Positions 36,095-46,800 of a DNA stretch of 64,000 nt are shown here, in pieces; positions within the stretch are counted from its first letter, which is position 1; every line of letters begins with the position of its first letter. Source of the stretch: Patiria miniata (Eukaryota > Echinodermata > Asteroidea > Valvatida > Asterinidae); contig NW_024037076.1 of the NCBI RefSeq assembly GCF_015706575.1, positions 2,914,001 through 2,978,000 of the forward strand, given 5' to 3'. Made by a program: the position numbers and the translations under genes. Under the pieces are notes generated by a model. It searched no databases, was not told the DNA's origin, and saw only the letters and a program-made list of their open reading frames with translations.

Positions 36095-36333
36095 ACGAAC
36101 ATATCCATACTTCATGTCTGTTCCTATTTAAGGAAAGGTTTGTAATGAGAGTCGTTCATTCAAATGAAAATGAACTGTCTGGCTGCAGGCTTAGTAACAA
36201 GACATCTTTCGAAGTAATTCTAGTAGGAAGCCGTGGGTTGGAAATCTGTTATCCCTTCTCTGAAGTGACTAGTTGCTCCTTCATCTTCAAAAGTCTCCTA
36301 GCTTGCTTGAAATCATGACCGTCTGTTCTCTCC

Positions 36334-37250
36334 TTATTGTAAATCGGGAGTGGACGACCCAAGATAGTTCCTCAAGTCCGCCACAGTTGAGCGTACAATC
36401 TTACATGGAATGGTCTCCATTCCTAGTCTCGTGTAAGCTGCGTAGCGATGACACCCTCCAAATGAGTAATAATAGTCTCCGCCCTTCCGCCCTGTTATCC
36501 ACAAGATGTCCACTGGGGGAACTTTGTGTCTCTGCTCCGGATCCTGAGAGAAGAAAAAAAGAGTGTTACTCAAAACAGATTTAAGTAACAATATAGACAT
36601 TCAAAAGACATACGCCACTGAGTAGGCTTTTCTTTTTCAATTATAGCCATGAAAGTAAGCCCCGAGTTAAATTCATTTAATCATCATCCAAAATGTAGCC
36701 TTCGGTGAAAAAAAATAACATCCAGTCTCAATTATGGAACTGAATTGTAACTTTAGATATAATCAGGGCTGGATTAAGTTTTGCGTAGGCCCTATGGGCA
36801 CCAGTGTACTGCGCCCTAGACACCACCACCAATTTCATGTTGATGCTAAGCTGTACTAAGCAAGCCAGTCATACTGGGATATTTTCATAGGCACTCAAAT
36901 TTTTCATAGGCCCCATATTTTTTGTAGGCCCTAGGCACATGAGTGACTGTGCCTATAATGGATAATACAGGCCTGGATATAATATAAACATTGTACGAAG
37001 AGTTTTTGCGGAAGTGACTATGCACCTTAATCGTTTCCATTAGCGACAGAACTTTGTCGTCATCGAGTACCGATGGCAGGGGTCGTATCAGATGGCGAAT
37101 CGGAACCTCGTGGATCTTGTCAATGTGACCCGCATGAATACTGGTACCCTCATCATGATCTTCACTGGTTCCCATCTCAGCTGGACCATCAGTGGCCATT
37201 TCTGGAGTGCACTGTGCTGGTGTATCTCTCTGATCTGTACTCACAAACAT
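36334..37250 (-). CDS. SRXN1: Sulfiredoxin (SRXN1 homologue)
   Basis: Sulfiredoxin uses ATP to reduce the sulfinic-acid form of the peroxidatic cysteine in 2-Cys peroxiredoxins, restoring them after oxidative stress. On the minus strand, exon 37250-37026 encodes 75 codons ([20 protein letters not shown]...) and exon 36543-36334 encodes 69 residues and TAA. The second exon holds the family signature [10 protein letters not shown], with the catalytic Cys at residue 106 of this model (Cys99 in human), and [20 protein letters not shown], part of the conserved core next to the nucleotide site. The C-terminus ends STPDLQ, as in human. Both splice sites fit: donor AAG|gtgcat and acceptor cttctctcag. 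ATG 37250-37248 sits immediately after a good acceptor (actcaacag), so an upstream exon exists and may hold the real start. Length (144 or more residues) agrees with the family. Confidence 0.92.
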
Positions 37251-37861
37251 CTGTTGAGTAAAAAATAAAAAAATATAATTGTTTTTGTTCAAGTGTGGGG
37301 CGGATCCAGAGGGGGGGGGGGGGGTCAACCCCCCCCCCCCAGCTCCGTCTCAAAATCTTTCTTTTCATAGAAATACATAAAAAAATAATTACTTAAAAAT
37401 AATTGTTAATTCCTGATGACCTTGTTAAGCTGGAGTTACTCAAGCTAATTCAATTTATGTATCATTATCAGAACATATTTTGTCACCCAAAACTGTCCAC
37501 AAACTAAAGCCAACTTTACGACTGCGGGAACACCATGAAACACTGATATTGTCCTTCTTGCATATCTCAAAATTGACATTGCGCATTTGTCGAAGTCCTC
37601 GTCTGAGAAAAAGTAAGTAGCAGACGACAGAATGTGGCCTACTTCCTGTAATAGAGGTGAACAAACTTTTCCTGGCCAAACAAGTGTGGTGACTGTACAA
37701 GGACATTACATTTTAAAATTGTTTTGCATGCACATCGAATTACTGCGCACCTGTATTGTGGATCGACTGTCCTTTTGAGGCTTACGTCACAAACATGACT
37801 CGCTGATGCTCTGTTCGTGGTGTTGCTCGTTTCTAGTAAATTGTGGCCGAAAATCCCAATT
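37251..37861. promoter_or_regulatory. Shared upstream region of sulfiredoxin and ACADM
   Basis: The two genes point away from each other with about 610 bp between the nearest recognised coding exons, a typical divergent-promoter arrangement. The region includes a TTACGTCA (CRE/ATF-like) octamer at 37782-37789, though this overlaps a possible minus-strand splice donor, and a homopolymer block G(n)TCAAC(n) at about 37310-37340. No TATA box or initiator could be assigned with confidence. Confidence 0.45.
37305..37342. repeat. Self-complementary homopolymer block G(n)TCAAC(n)
   Basis: About 15 G, TCAA, then about 14 C, inside GGGGCGGATCCAGAG...CAGCTCC. Long G runs also occur at about 4729-4742, 53142-53160 and 57855-57872. 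Confidence 0.8.
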
Positions 37862-37884
37862 ATGGCTCTGCGAATGACACTCAA
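37786..37884 (-). other. Candidate first exon of the sulfiredoxin gene, antisense to ACADM exon 1
   Basis: The minus strand from ATG 37884-37882 reads 33 codons ([18 protein letters not shown]...) to a donor GAC|gtaagc at 37786. It would join the phase-0 acceptor at 37250 in frame. The Arg-rich, hydrophobic N-terminus resembles a mitochondrial targeting peptide. It overlaps the ACADM start (37862-37897) on the opposite strand. The join is only inferred; a non-coding first exon elsewhere in 37251-37861 is equally possible. Confidence 0.35.
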
Positions 37885-40800
37885 TCGGGCTGTAAAAGTA
37901 AGTACAGGATCTAAATAAGTTAACCGACGCTAACGAACTGTAAAATTTGAACAATATCAGCAGTGACTGAGATTTTTAAAGGAAATAATGCAAAAATCCA
38001 GACGCCACTTCAGCTGTTGTGTACAAAGTCTATGGGATCTAGAGTCAAGAAAACTTTCAAAGTATTTTCAAGCATTTCCTAACAACATTGGAAATGTTTC
38101 TCAGTCCCAGATTCATGTCTTTTCAACATTTTCACCTTGACTAACCTTCATTGACATGATACTTTTTTGATAGATGATGAAAAAATTGGCGTTGGGATGC
38201 AACATTCTTCCCAAACAGGCCAAAGTTTGGATGTTGTTGCAGCGCATGGGCGATCGTGTAGGGCCCCTGACTTGTTTTGTTTTGAGCAAATTAGAATCAA
38301 GAAGTTTTTTTATTACTCAAAAAATGACATTTTCAACCTAAAGCAGACTTCTCTATAATGCCACCTTGTTTGTAATTCTTGTACAGTTTCTGGGGTAGAA
38401 ATTCTGATTTTCTTACCCGGTTTACGGTTGGTGCCACGCGATGCAGCGCGCCTTGCGCGCTCAAGGTATATCGCGTGGTGATTGCGATGTTCATTTTCGT
38501 GTTGCGTTTTGTAGTTGTCATCGTCATTTTACCCCCAAATTTCCCTCAAAAATTCAAAACCCTGCCCTTTGTCTATGTCTATGACATACCTGTATGTTCT
38601 TAATGTCGCCAACTAGTTTGGTAGGTCAAATAATTTAAAAGTGGATTTTGTTCCGGTTATAGGAACCGGGCCCGTAGATACACGATCGCTGTTGCATAGA
38701 CATGATAGATTATTAGTATACCCGTAAACGTGGCTTTAAAGCCAAGGTTCGTTTATCTCTGGACTTTCGACATGTTTTCGAAATCCCGGTTGGAACCCTT
38801 CCACTTTAATACAGTCGAGTACAATAAGCACTTTCACAGTAATATGCACCATCTTGCTTACGGGGCAAATATACGCGCGTTGTTGTGTACGCATTGTCAA
38901 TCGACAACTTTTGCGCTTACAAGTCATCATGCATTCATTCCAAAATGCGCCTGCGTCTAGCAACACGTGTTCGTTTTGCCCCGTGAACAAGATGGCGAAT
39001 ATTCCCGTGAAACTGTTTATATGTTTTATCCAACATTTGTCCAAGAACTTCCAGATCTGTCTGTTCACTGTGTCTGTTCATGCCATCATGCATGGGTTTC
39101 TCTGTTATAGTGTTACAGAAAGAGAATGACGCTGCTGTGAAAATTGGTACAAAATCTAGCAATCGTAGCAAATTTCCAAAAATATTGAAAGAGATTTTCA
39201 GTCCCAGAACCATGTTTTTCAACAAAATTTTAAAAATCATCATATCATCACAAGTGCACACATAATAACATCCATACTTAAAGATATAGTCCATCATTTG
39301 TAATTTGTGCATTTTGTTCGTTTGAAGCAACAAAGGTGTTCAAAATCTAATGAAGGATACTGAACAACAACTAACCAGATGAAGTTTCAGCTCAGCTTCA
39401 GCTGTATATTCCGAGAAAAACAGCATTCTAGGATCTCAATTTCAAATCAAAAGTTGCTGAATCATGTTTTGAATTGTTTTGAATTGCAACTATATGATGT
39501 CGCGCACTGATCCGACGAATTATAGCAACCGCGCGCGCGCGTGTGCGTCGTGCCAATCCTTGCGCGCGCTTCGCCGAATAACAAAACGAACTACTAATTT
39601 AAATTTCCTACGGTGCGTCTTAAGACGCACCGTTGGAAAGGCCTTCTTTCGTTGATTACTTCAAAATGACAGCTTGCCAGAAAGAATAATTTCACAGGGA
39701 GTTTAGTCCACTTACTATCTTTCAACCAAGTATGTTTTTCAACAATAATTACATCAGTTACTTTTCGGATGGCTGCAAATGATGGACTATAGCTTTAAAC
39801 CCTTAGCACTTGCATTAAATTGTATTACACTGTATTTGTTCCTCAATAAATCAATAAAACCAAAGAGTGTTGGGGTTGTCTGGGGCGGTTTGAGGAGTAA
39901 CTGGCAGGGCGGTTGTGGGTGCTTTGTGGGCGGTTGTGGGTGCTTTGAGGGCAGTTGTGGGTGCTTTGAGGGCGGTTGTGGGTGTTTTGAGGGCGGTTGT
40001 GGGTGCTTTGAGGGCGGTTGTGGGTGCTTTGAGGGCGGTTGTGGGTGCTTTGAGGGCGGTTGTGGGTGCTTTGAGGGCGGTTGTGGGTGCTTTGAGGGCG
40101 GTTGTGGGTGCTTTGAGGGCGGTTGTGGGTGCTTTGAGGGCGGTTGTGGGTGCTTTGAGGGCGGTTGTGGGTGCTTTGAGGGCGGTTGCGGGTGCTTTGA
40201 GGGCGGTTGCGGGTGCTTTGAGGGTGGTTGTGGGTGCTTTGAGGGTGGTTGTGGGTGCTTTGAGGGCTAACGGGTTAAACTCTCATAAAGTATCCACATT
40301 TCCTGCATGCATTCGTTCATTTGGATATTTGTGTTTTTGCTTTTCTTACAGGCCCTCTCCAACCAGCTGCCTCGATCGCAGACTGCGTTAGCCCGGTGCC
40401 GGTCGACAGCGTCAGATCCTGAGGCTACTGCGAGACAACCATCAGCCGGACTGGCTTTTGGTACATGACGAACGTCTTTTTATTTTACATTTCAAGATTT
40501 GAGAAACTCTCATCATAGATTTTGTACCCCTAATAACACAGACCCCTTGCGCACAGTGCCCTCATTGAGGATATTTCTTAATAGTTTCATTGATAATGAA
40601 AGTGCAGAGCGTCTTCTTACATGTATGCGCATCTTGAAGGAACAAAGATAGGTCGTCAGTAAGGAAAAAAATCGGCTTTAGGGTGGCATGGGTTGCTAGT
40701 TTGTTAAGTGCTTGCCTGTCGCGCCACTGTGGCCCGGGTTCGATTCCCGGCTTGGACAATATTGCGAGGAAAGTTGTACGTTGATTCTCTTCTGTGCCAC

Positions 40801-43800
40801 GGAGGTTTTTCTCCGGGCTCTCCAGTTTTTTGGAAACTCTGTATATAGCAAGGAATGGTCTTAAAGGCCAGGCATCTTGACATGACTAGATTATTTACAA
40901 TCTGTTTTCTTCTTGTTTCTTGTCAGAGTTGAGCGATGAGCAGAAGGAGTACCAGGAGTTGGCTCGCAAGTTCACCAGAGAAGAGATTATCCCCAAAGCT
41001 CCTGAACACGACAAAACTGGCGAGGTATGCACCTTGTCAGCTAGGCATGAGATTTGTCAGATTTTGGTCTGAAATCAGACATTTTGAATCGAGAGAAAGA
41101 CTTCAGTATAGACAAAACTGCATCTTTCAGACGTTTCATCCAATAATTAGACCTGTTAAAATGACAATCCCACCCCTATTTGATAAACAAGTATTTTTGC
41201 AATCATAGAATTGTGCCCTTTTTGCTAACAGTTTCAAATAATCAAACAACTGATGTATTTTTTGCTTCAATTTGTATATTTGATGAGAGAATTTGTTTTT
41301 CACTCTAGTATAATATTAACAGACAGATATGAAGTTGAAATTCACAACTTGTTAATCAATGGTCCGAGATTTTGCTTGCTCAGCGGCAAAACTTTACTGG
41401 TTTTCATGCTTGGTTTTATGGTTTACTTGGATTTGTACATTTTTGTGAGACTGCAGACTGCAGACTTGTGGTAGTTTCAGAGTTACGGATAAGAGGATGT
41501 CGTGAGACAGTGTCTTCCTTTTATGCTGACACTTGTCATTGGCCTTCCATCACACATGACCGGCGCAATAACTCAAGACTTCTTGCTCATTATGTAATAT
41601 TTTGGTTTGTTTGTTTACAAATTTGTTTGTTTGCTTGTAGTATCCGTGGGAAATTATCAAGAAGGCGTTTGACCTCGGATTGATGAATGCTCACATTCCA
41701 GCCTCAGTTGGTGAGTTCTTTCATTTCATCTAATTTTCTATAAATGCTCCTTGCAACAACAAGAGAAAGGGAAGGTAGTTGTATAATGTGACATATTTTT
41801 GGAAATTTCCGTCAATATTTGGTTTGTAATTTGGCGAATCTGTGAATGGGTGCGCGCAAGCATTGACACGATGCACAGGCATGCTGTTGCTATTATTTGT
41901 CGGTTCAGTGCATGACATCGCCTAGCTGCAATCAGCTGAATGAGAGCGTGTCCTGGACGCTGATTTCGGGGGCAATTCAAAACATGACTCTGCAACTTGT
42001 GAATTGAAAGCAAGATCCTAGAATGTTGTTTTCTCGGCATATACAGGGTGAGCAAAAAAAACCGAAACCCAAATGTTGGGACCATTGTTTGAGGGAAGTT
42101 CTGCATGTAGCATCTTCAAAATCTAGGATATGAAAGTCCAATTCATGAGCTTTTTTTAGTACAAGAATCATTCAAGTCACTTATGTACTTTTCAAGTTAC
42201 GGAATTTTAAACACAACCTTCGTTTTAAGGTTCTGTCCACAGATCGGAAAAAAGGTCAGTGTTCTTTTAGCAAAATGAAAAAAAAACACATAGGGATATG
42301 TATGAATTGTTTTTGTTTTGCTGAAAGAGCGCACACCTTTTTGGTGATCCGTGAAAAGAACCTTAAAACGGTGGTTGTGTTTAAAACTCCCTAACTTGAA
42401 AAGTACATGAGTGGTTTGAATGATTCCTGTACTAAAAGAAAGCTCATGAATTGGGCTGTCATATACTAGATTTGGAAAGTGCTACATGCAGAACTTCAAT
42501 AAAACAATAGTCCCGACATTTGGGTTTCGTTTTTTTTACTTACCCTGTACAGCATTCACAGAGCTAAAAGTTCATCAGGTTAAATTTTAAGCACCCTACT
42601 TGAGATTTTGAGCACTTTTGTTGCTTCAAACAAAAAATGCCCAATGACAAATGATCGACCCTACCTTCAAGGAGCCACATTTCTCTGTGTTGTTGTCTTC
42701 AGGTGGTCTGGGCATGGGCATCTTAGATTCCTGCATCATCGCGGAGGAGTTTGCTTACGGCTGCACAGGAATACAGACGGCCGTCGAAGCCAACTCGTTA
42801 GGGGTGAGTTTTCAGTTAATTGGTAGTGTAGCAGGTTGCGGCCATTCCGTCCCAAAACCAAATAATTGTTGAAACATTGCTTGAAGGTAATATACAACAT
42901 TTAGTTTTGCTGTAATTTTCAGAAGTGGATGGATTTGGAGGTTAGTATTTTACAGGATATATTGTTACATTGACAGGGCCAATTTCAAAGAGCTGCTTAA
43001 GATTGAAGTACAAAAAACCCTTGCTTAATATAATCAGGTTACCGACCCAAACTCCATGCGATGTACATTGCTTGTGACTGGTGTTTAGCTGTTGTTTACT
43101 CAGCATAACAATCGCATGGAGTTTTGGTGGGTGACCTGATTATATTAAGCAAAGTGTTTTTGTGCTTAAGCAAATTTTGTGCTTAAGCAGCTCTATAAAA
43201 TTACTGTTTAAAGGTTTGTGTTCACAGATGCTGGAAAAACCAAGAAAAAATGTTGCTCTTGCAATGTGTGATTGCAATATTGAGTGATTGACTTGGAATA
43301 TTGCTGAGACTGTTTTTTAATCAAAGTCAGTTTTCGATGCTGAATATTCATATTATCTTAGGGTATGGATTTTTGAATGTATTGTTGATTGAGTTGTTAT
43401 TTGATTTGATTTAAAGTTATTAGGCCAAGTAAAAAAAAATAAACAACTTTCTTGTCCCCGCCCGCTTCACTTTTTTCTGGTTGCCCTTTTTTCCCCTTAT
43501 CAAACATTTGCAGTATCTTTTGGTTTTTATGTTCTTCTAGCAAATTTGTAGCTGTGTACATGTAAGTTTACAATTTGTTAAAAGCATTACGGCTCCTTTG
43601 GACACAAAAGTATCAGCAAAAGTTTCAAGAAAATTGAAGAATCCATCTTTGAAAATCTGCCATCTTAAAAATGAGGGGGCCTCCTCCCTTTTTTTCAAAA
43701 AGCCAGGACAAGAAGAAGTTTTTGTTTATTTACTTGACCTTAATAAAATTAGGTTGTTGCGGCAAATTCAAGTGACAAGATACTGAATGATTGATTGATA

Positions 43801-46800
43801 ATTTTATTGATTTTTTTTTTTATTTGATTGCGTTGATTCATTTCATTATCCAGCAAATGCCAGTGATATTGGCCGGAAACCCTGAGCAGCAGAAGAAGTA
43901 TCTTGGTCGCATGTTAGAGGAACCTTTGATGTGTGTAAGTAAAATCTGGGGACGAATGATAACAAGGGAATGCTATTGTCACAGTTCATTTGAAGAACGT
44001 TTTTCTTGACGTGGAACGTGATGACTTGTGATGGACTCGTGAGAATAAGCCATTTGCGAGTTACCTATGGGCTCCGTGCGCCAACGAAAGAGGGCGCCCT
44101 TTTAACTAGCAACAACGTCCCATGGGCGGAACATTTAGCTGGTTGACGCGCACCGTTCCTTGTGTGTGACGCACGTACACCAGGGGATTTGTACTATGTA
44201 CACGCAGTGGTACAGCCGCGCGTCGCGGCAAAATTGCAGTCGGGCAAGATGGCGTCGGTCGGTCACCCCCAACTGTCCCTTCTTTGCCGGTGAGGGGGTA
44301 CTTGTGAACGGAGCGGATAGCCTTTGGGATTAAAATTTAAAAACATCTGGTACACTGACTTGCTCAGAATGCTTGGCGCATTTTAACTTTGAAATCTGCG
44401 GACCAAAGACACTGTTGCTAATCACATGATTTGGGGCAAGCTCTTGCATAGTTACGTAAGAGACGCTCAGCACCAATACATTGTTCACAGTGGGTGACAA
44501 TGGCACAAAGACACCAGACCATGCCGGAGCTGGGGGTTGCCCCGAATCACGTGATATAGTTACAGTCTCTTTGGTCGGGAGAATGCAAATTTAAAACGTG
44601 CAAAGTATTGGATTAAGTCAGCGTTCCAGATTTTATTCAAATTTAACTCGCAAACGGCATATTTCTGATAGATTAGAAAACGCTAGACCATGATGCCTTT
44701 AGCGTTTGCAATAGGGCTCTCTGACTGACCCACATGACCCGGCCTGCGTCTGGGTTCTGGAAAGTCAGTGGCGCCATTTTAGTAGGCATGGATGGGATAG
44801 CGACATGCAGTAAGTAGTAGGCAAACCTTCAAAGCTGCGATGGATGGCAAAAACTGTGAGGAAACAGGATGAGCCAACACCCAGTGCTGGGTTGGCATGA
44901 TTATGACAACCGTACACGGCACGGGTAGTGACCATTATGCCATTTGATAAAGAATTAGCAGTTCTTTTACCTGAAAATAAGCCCTACTGTCTAGTTTACA
45001 ATGACATGGTTGCTAACCGAACGCTTGCCTACTGCAATGTTGGCCGCTCAGAGGGCAAGTGGAAGGTCACATAGTACTTTGATGTTGTATATTCAGAATG
45101 TATAGAACTCAAGTGGGACTGTCTCTTGCTTCTTGTTAGGCCTACTGCGTAACTGAACCCGGTGCCGGCTCCGATGTGGCAGGAATCAGGACACGAGCTG
45201 AGAAGAAAGGTGACGAATACATCCTGAACGGAGGCAAGATGTGGATAACTAACGGCGGCCATGCTAACTGGTACTTTGTCCTGGCGCGGACCGTTTCCGA
45301 TCCCAAGGCACCGGCATCCAAGGCCTTCACGGGGTTTGTTGTGGAGAGAGAAACCCCCGGAGTAATTGTTGGCAGGAAGGTTGGTTAAAAGTTTAATCTT
45401 AAAGTTGCTTTCTTGTACTATTTTCCAATTTCATTTATAAAATAGATTGATTTTCTAAATTGTTGTTTTTCCAGGAATACAAAGGTTATTCACTCTGAGT
45501 GAGACATCAACCAAAAAGATCGGCCCATGTTTAGTTTTTGAATTATTACTTGCCAATTTGGATTTATTTGGCTGTCAGACAGTAATTTGGTTCTTGCGGG
45601 GTAGTCTGGTTCTCGCCCCACAATCAGTATGGATAATGTATGGACCAGGAGCCAGTCTGCTTACAAATGTTTTTGCCCAAACCAAAATGTTCCTTTGTCC
45701 CAAAAGGTATCCACCATAAACATAGCTAGAGGGGTGTTTCACAAAACATGAAGTAAGATTGATGAACAAAAATTGTTGGAAATTTGTAACTTTTGACTTT
45801 TTGACAGAAACGTATTTATGAATAGGAATGAATATGTGCTTGGACGGTGATAACAATTAAGTTTAACATGTGCTCAGGGCCTGGACGCAGATAAACACAT
45901 ATTTATTCCCTTGAAGTACCTTGAATCCGTGATCCTGATTTAAGTTGATGTATGGCAACGACCAAGTTATATTTAACAATTGTTGACTGCTGTAATGTGG
46001 GATATGACCTTCTTAACACTCGGGTGTTAAACACAGCATAGCCCACATATTTGTTTTGTATCAAACTGACATTATAAATTTGTTATCTCACCAGCGCTTG
46101 TAGAAGGTATGGGACACAGATACAGGATTATAATATTGCGTATTAGAACATTGCTATGTGTTTTGCATTTCTCCATGTGACAGGAGTGGAACATGGGACA
46201 GAGAGCGTCTGACACACGAGGCATCACGTTTGAAGATGTCAGAGTTCCTAAGGAAAACGTCTTACTTGGAGAAGGAATGGGCTTCAAGATTGCCATGGGT
46301 GCCTTCGACAAGACCAGGCCTCCTGTAAGAAGACATAACAGTTTCATTATTGTTTTTCTAGCTATTTTTGCCTATGAATCAAAAATTGAAATTGTTTTTG
46401 TTTTTTTGGGTTGTAATTTGCCCATTCACAGTATAGTGCACCACAAAGTTTTAGTCTTGTAGCTCATAATCGACTTACTTCACGTATTGTCCAATAGTTT
46501 ATGGAGTCTCATATGTTACCACGAAAACACCTAATTCATTCATAGAAATCTTGTAAATAATAATCACAGCTGTAATCAGGTTGGTGTAGTGGTACTTTCC
46601 TCGCCTTCCACCACTGTGACCCGGGTTCGAATCCCGCCTGGGTCAATATGTGGATTGGGTTTTCAGTCCCTACCTGAGTCAGTGCGTTTTTCCTAAAATA
46701 TGAATCTGGGGTTTCCGCCTACAACTAAACTATGATTTCCTTCCACATCTACCAAGGGACCCCACTAGAAGTAAGTCGAGAGACTGTTGTGAGCTATCCC

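Noticed and set aside
36770-36965. Stretch with CAGGGCTGGATTAAG and CAGGCCTGGATATAA near its two ends, as a possible transposon
   Set aside because: The two motifs pair poorly and no target duplication or second copy was found in the window.
39779-40391. Two overlapping open frames giving CFEGGCG and ALRAVVG repeats
   Set aside because: They are produced by the 21-bp minisatellite, whose period is a multiple of three; neither fits the splicing of ACADM.
45410-45500. Possible extra ACADM exon after TTTTTCCAG near 45474
   Set aside because: The reading frame runs to a stop within a few codons, and the flanking exons (45140-45379 and 46184-46324) already join in phase to match the family.
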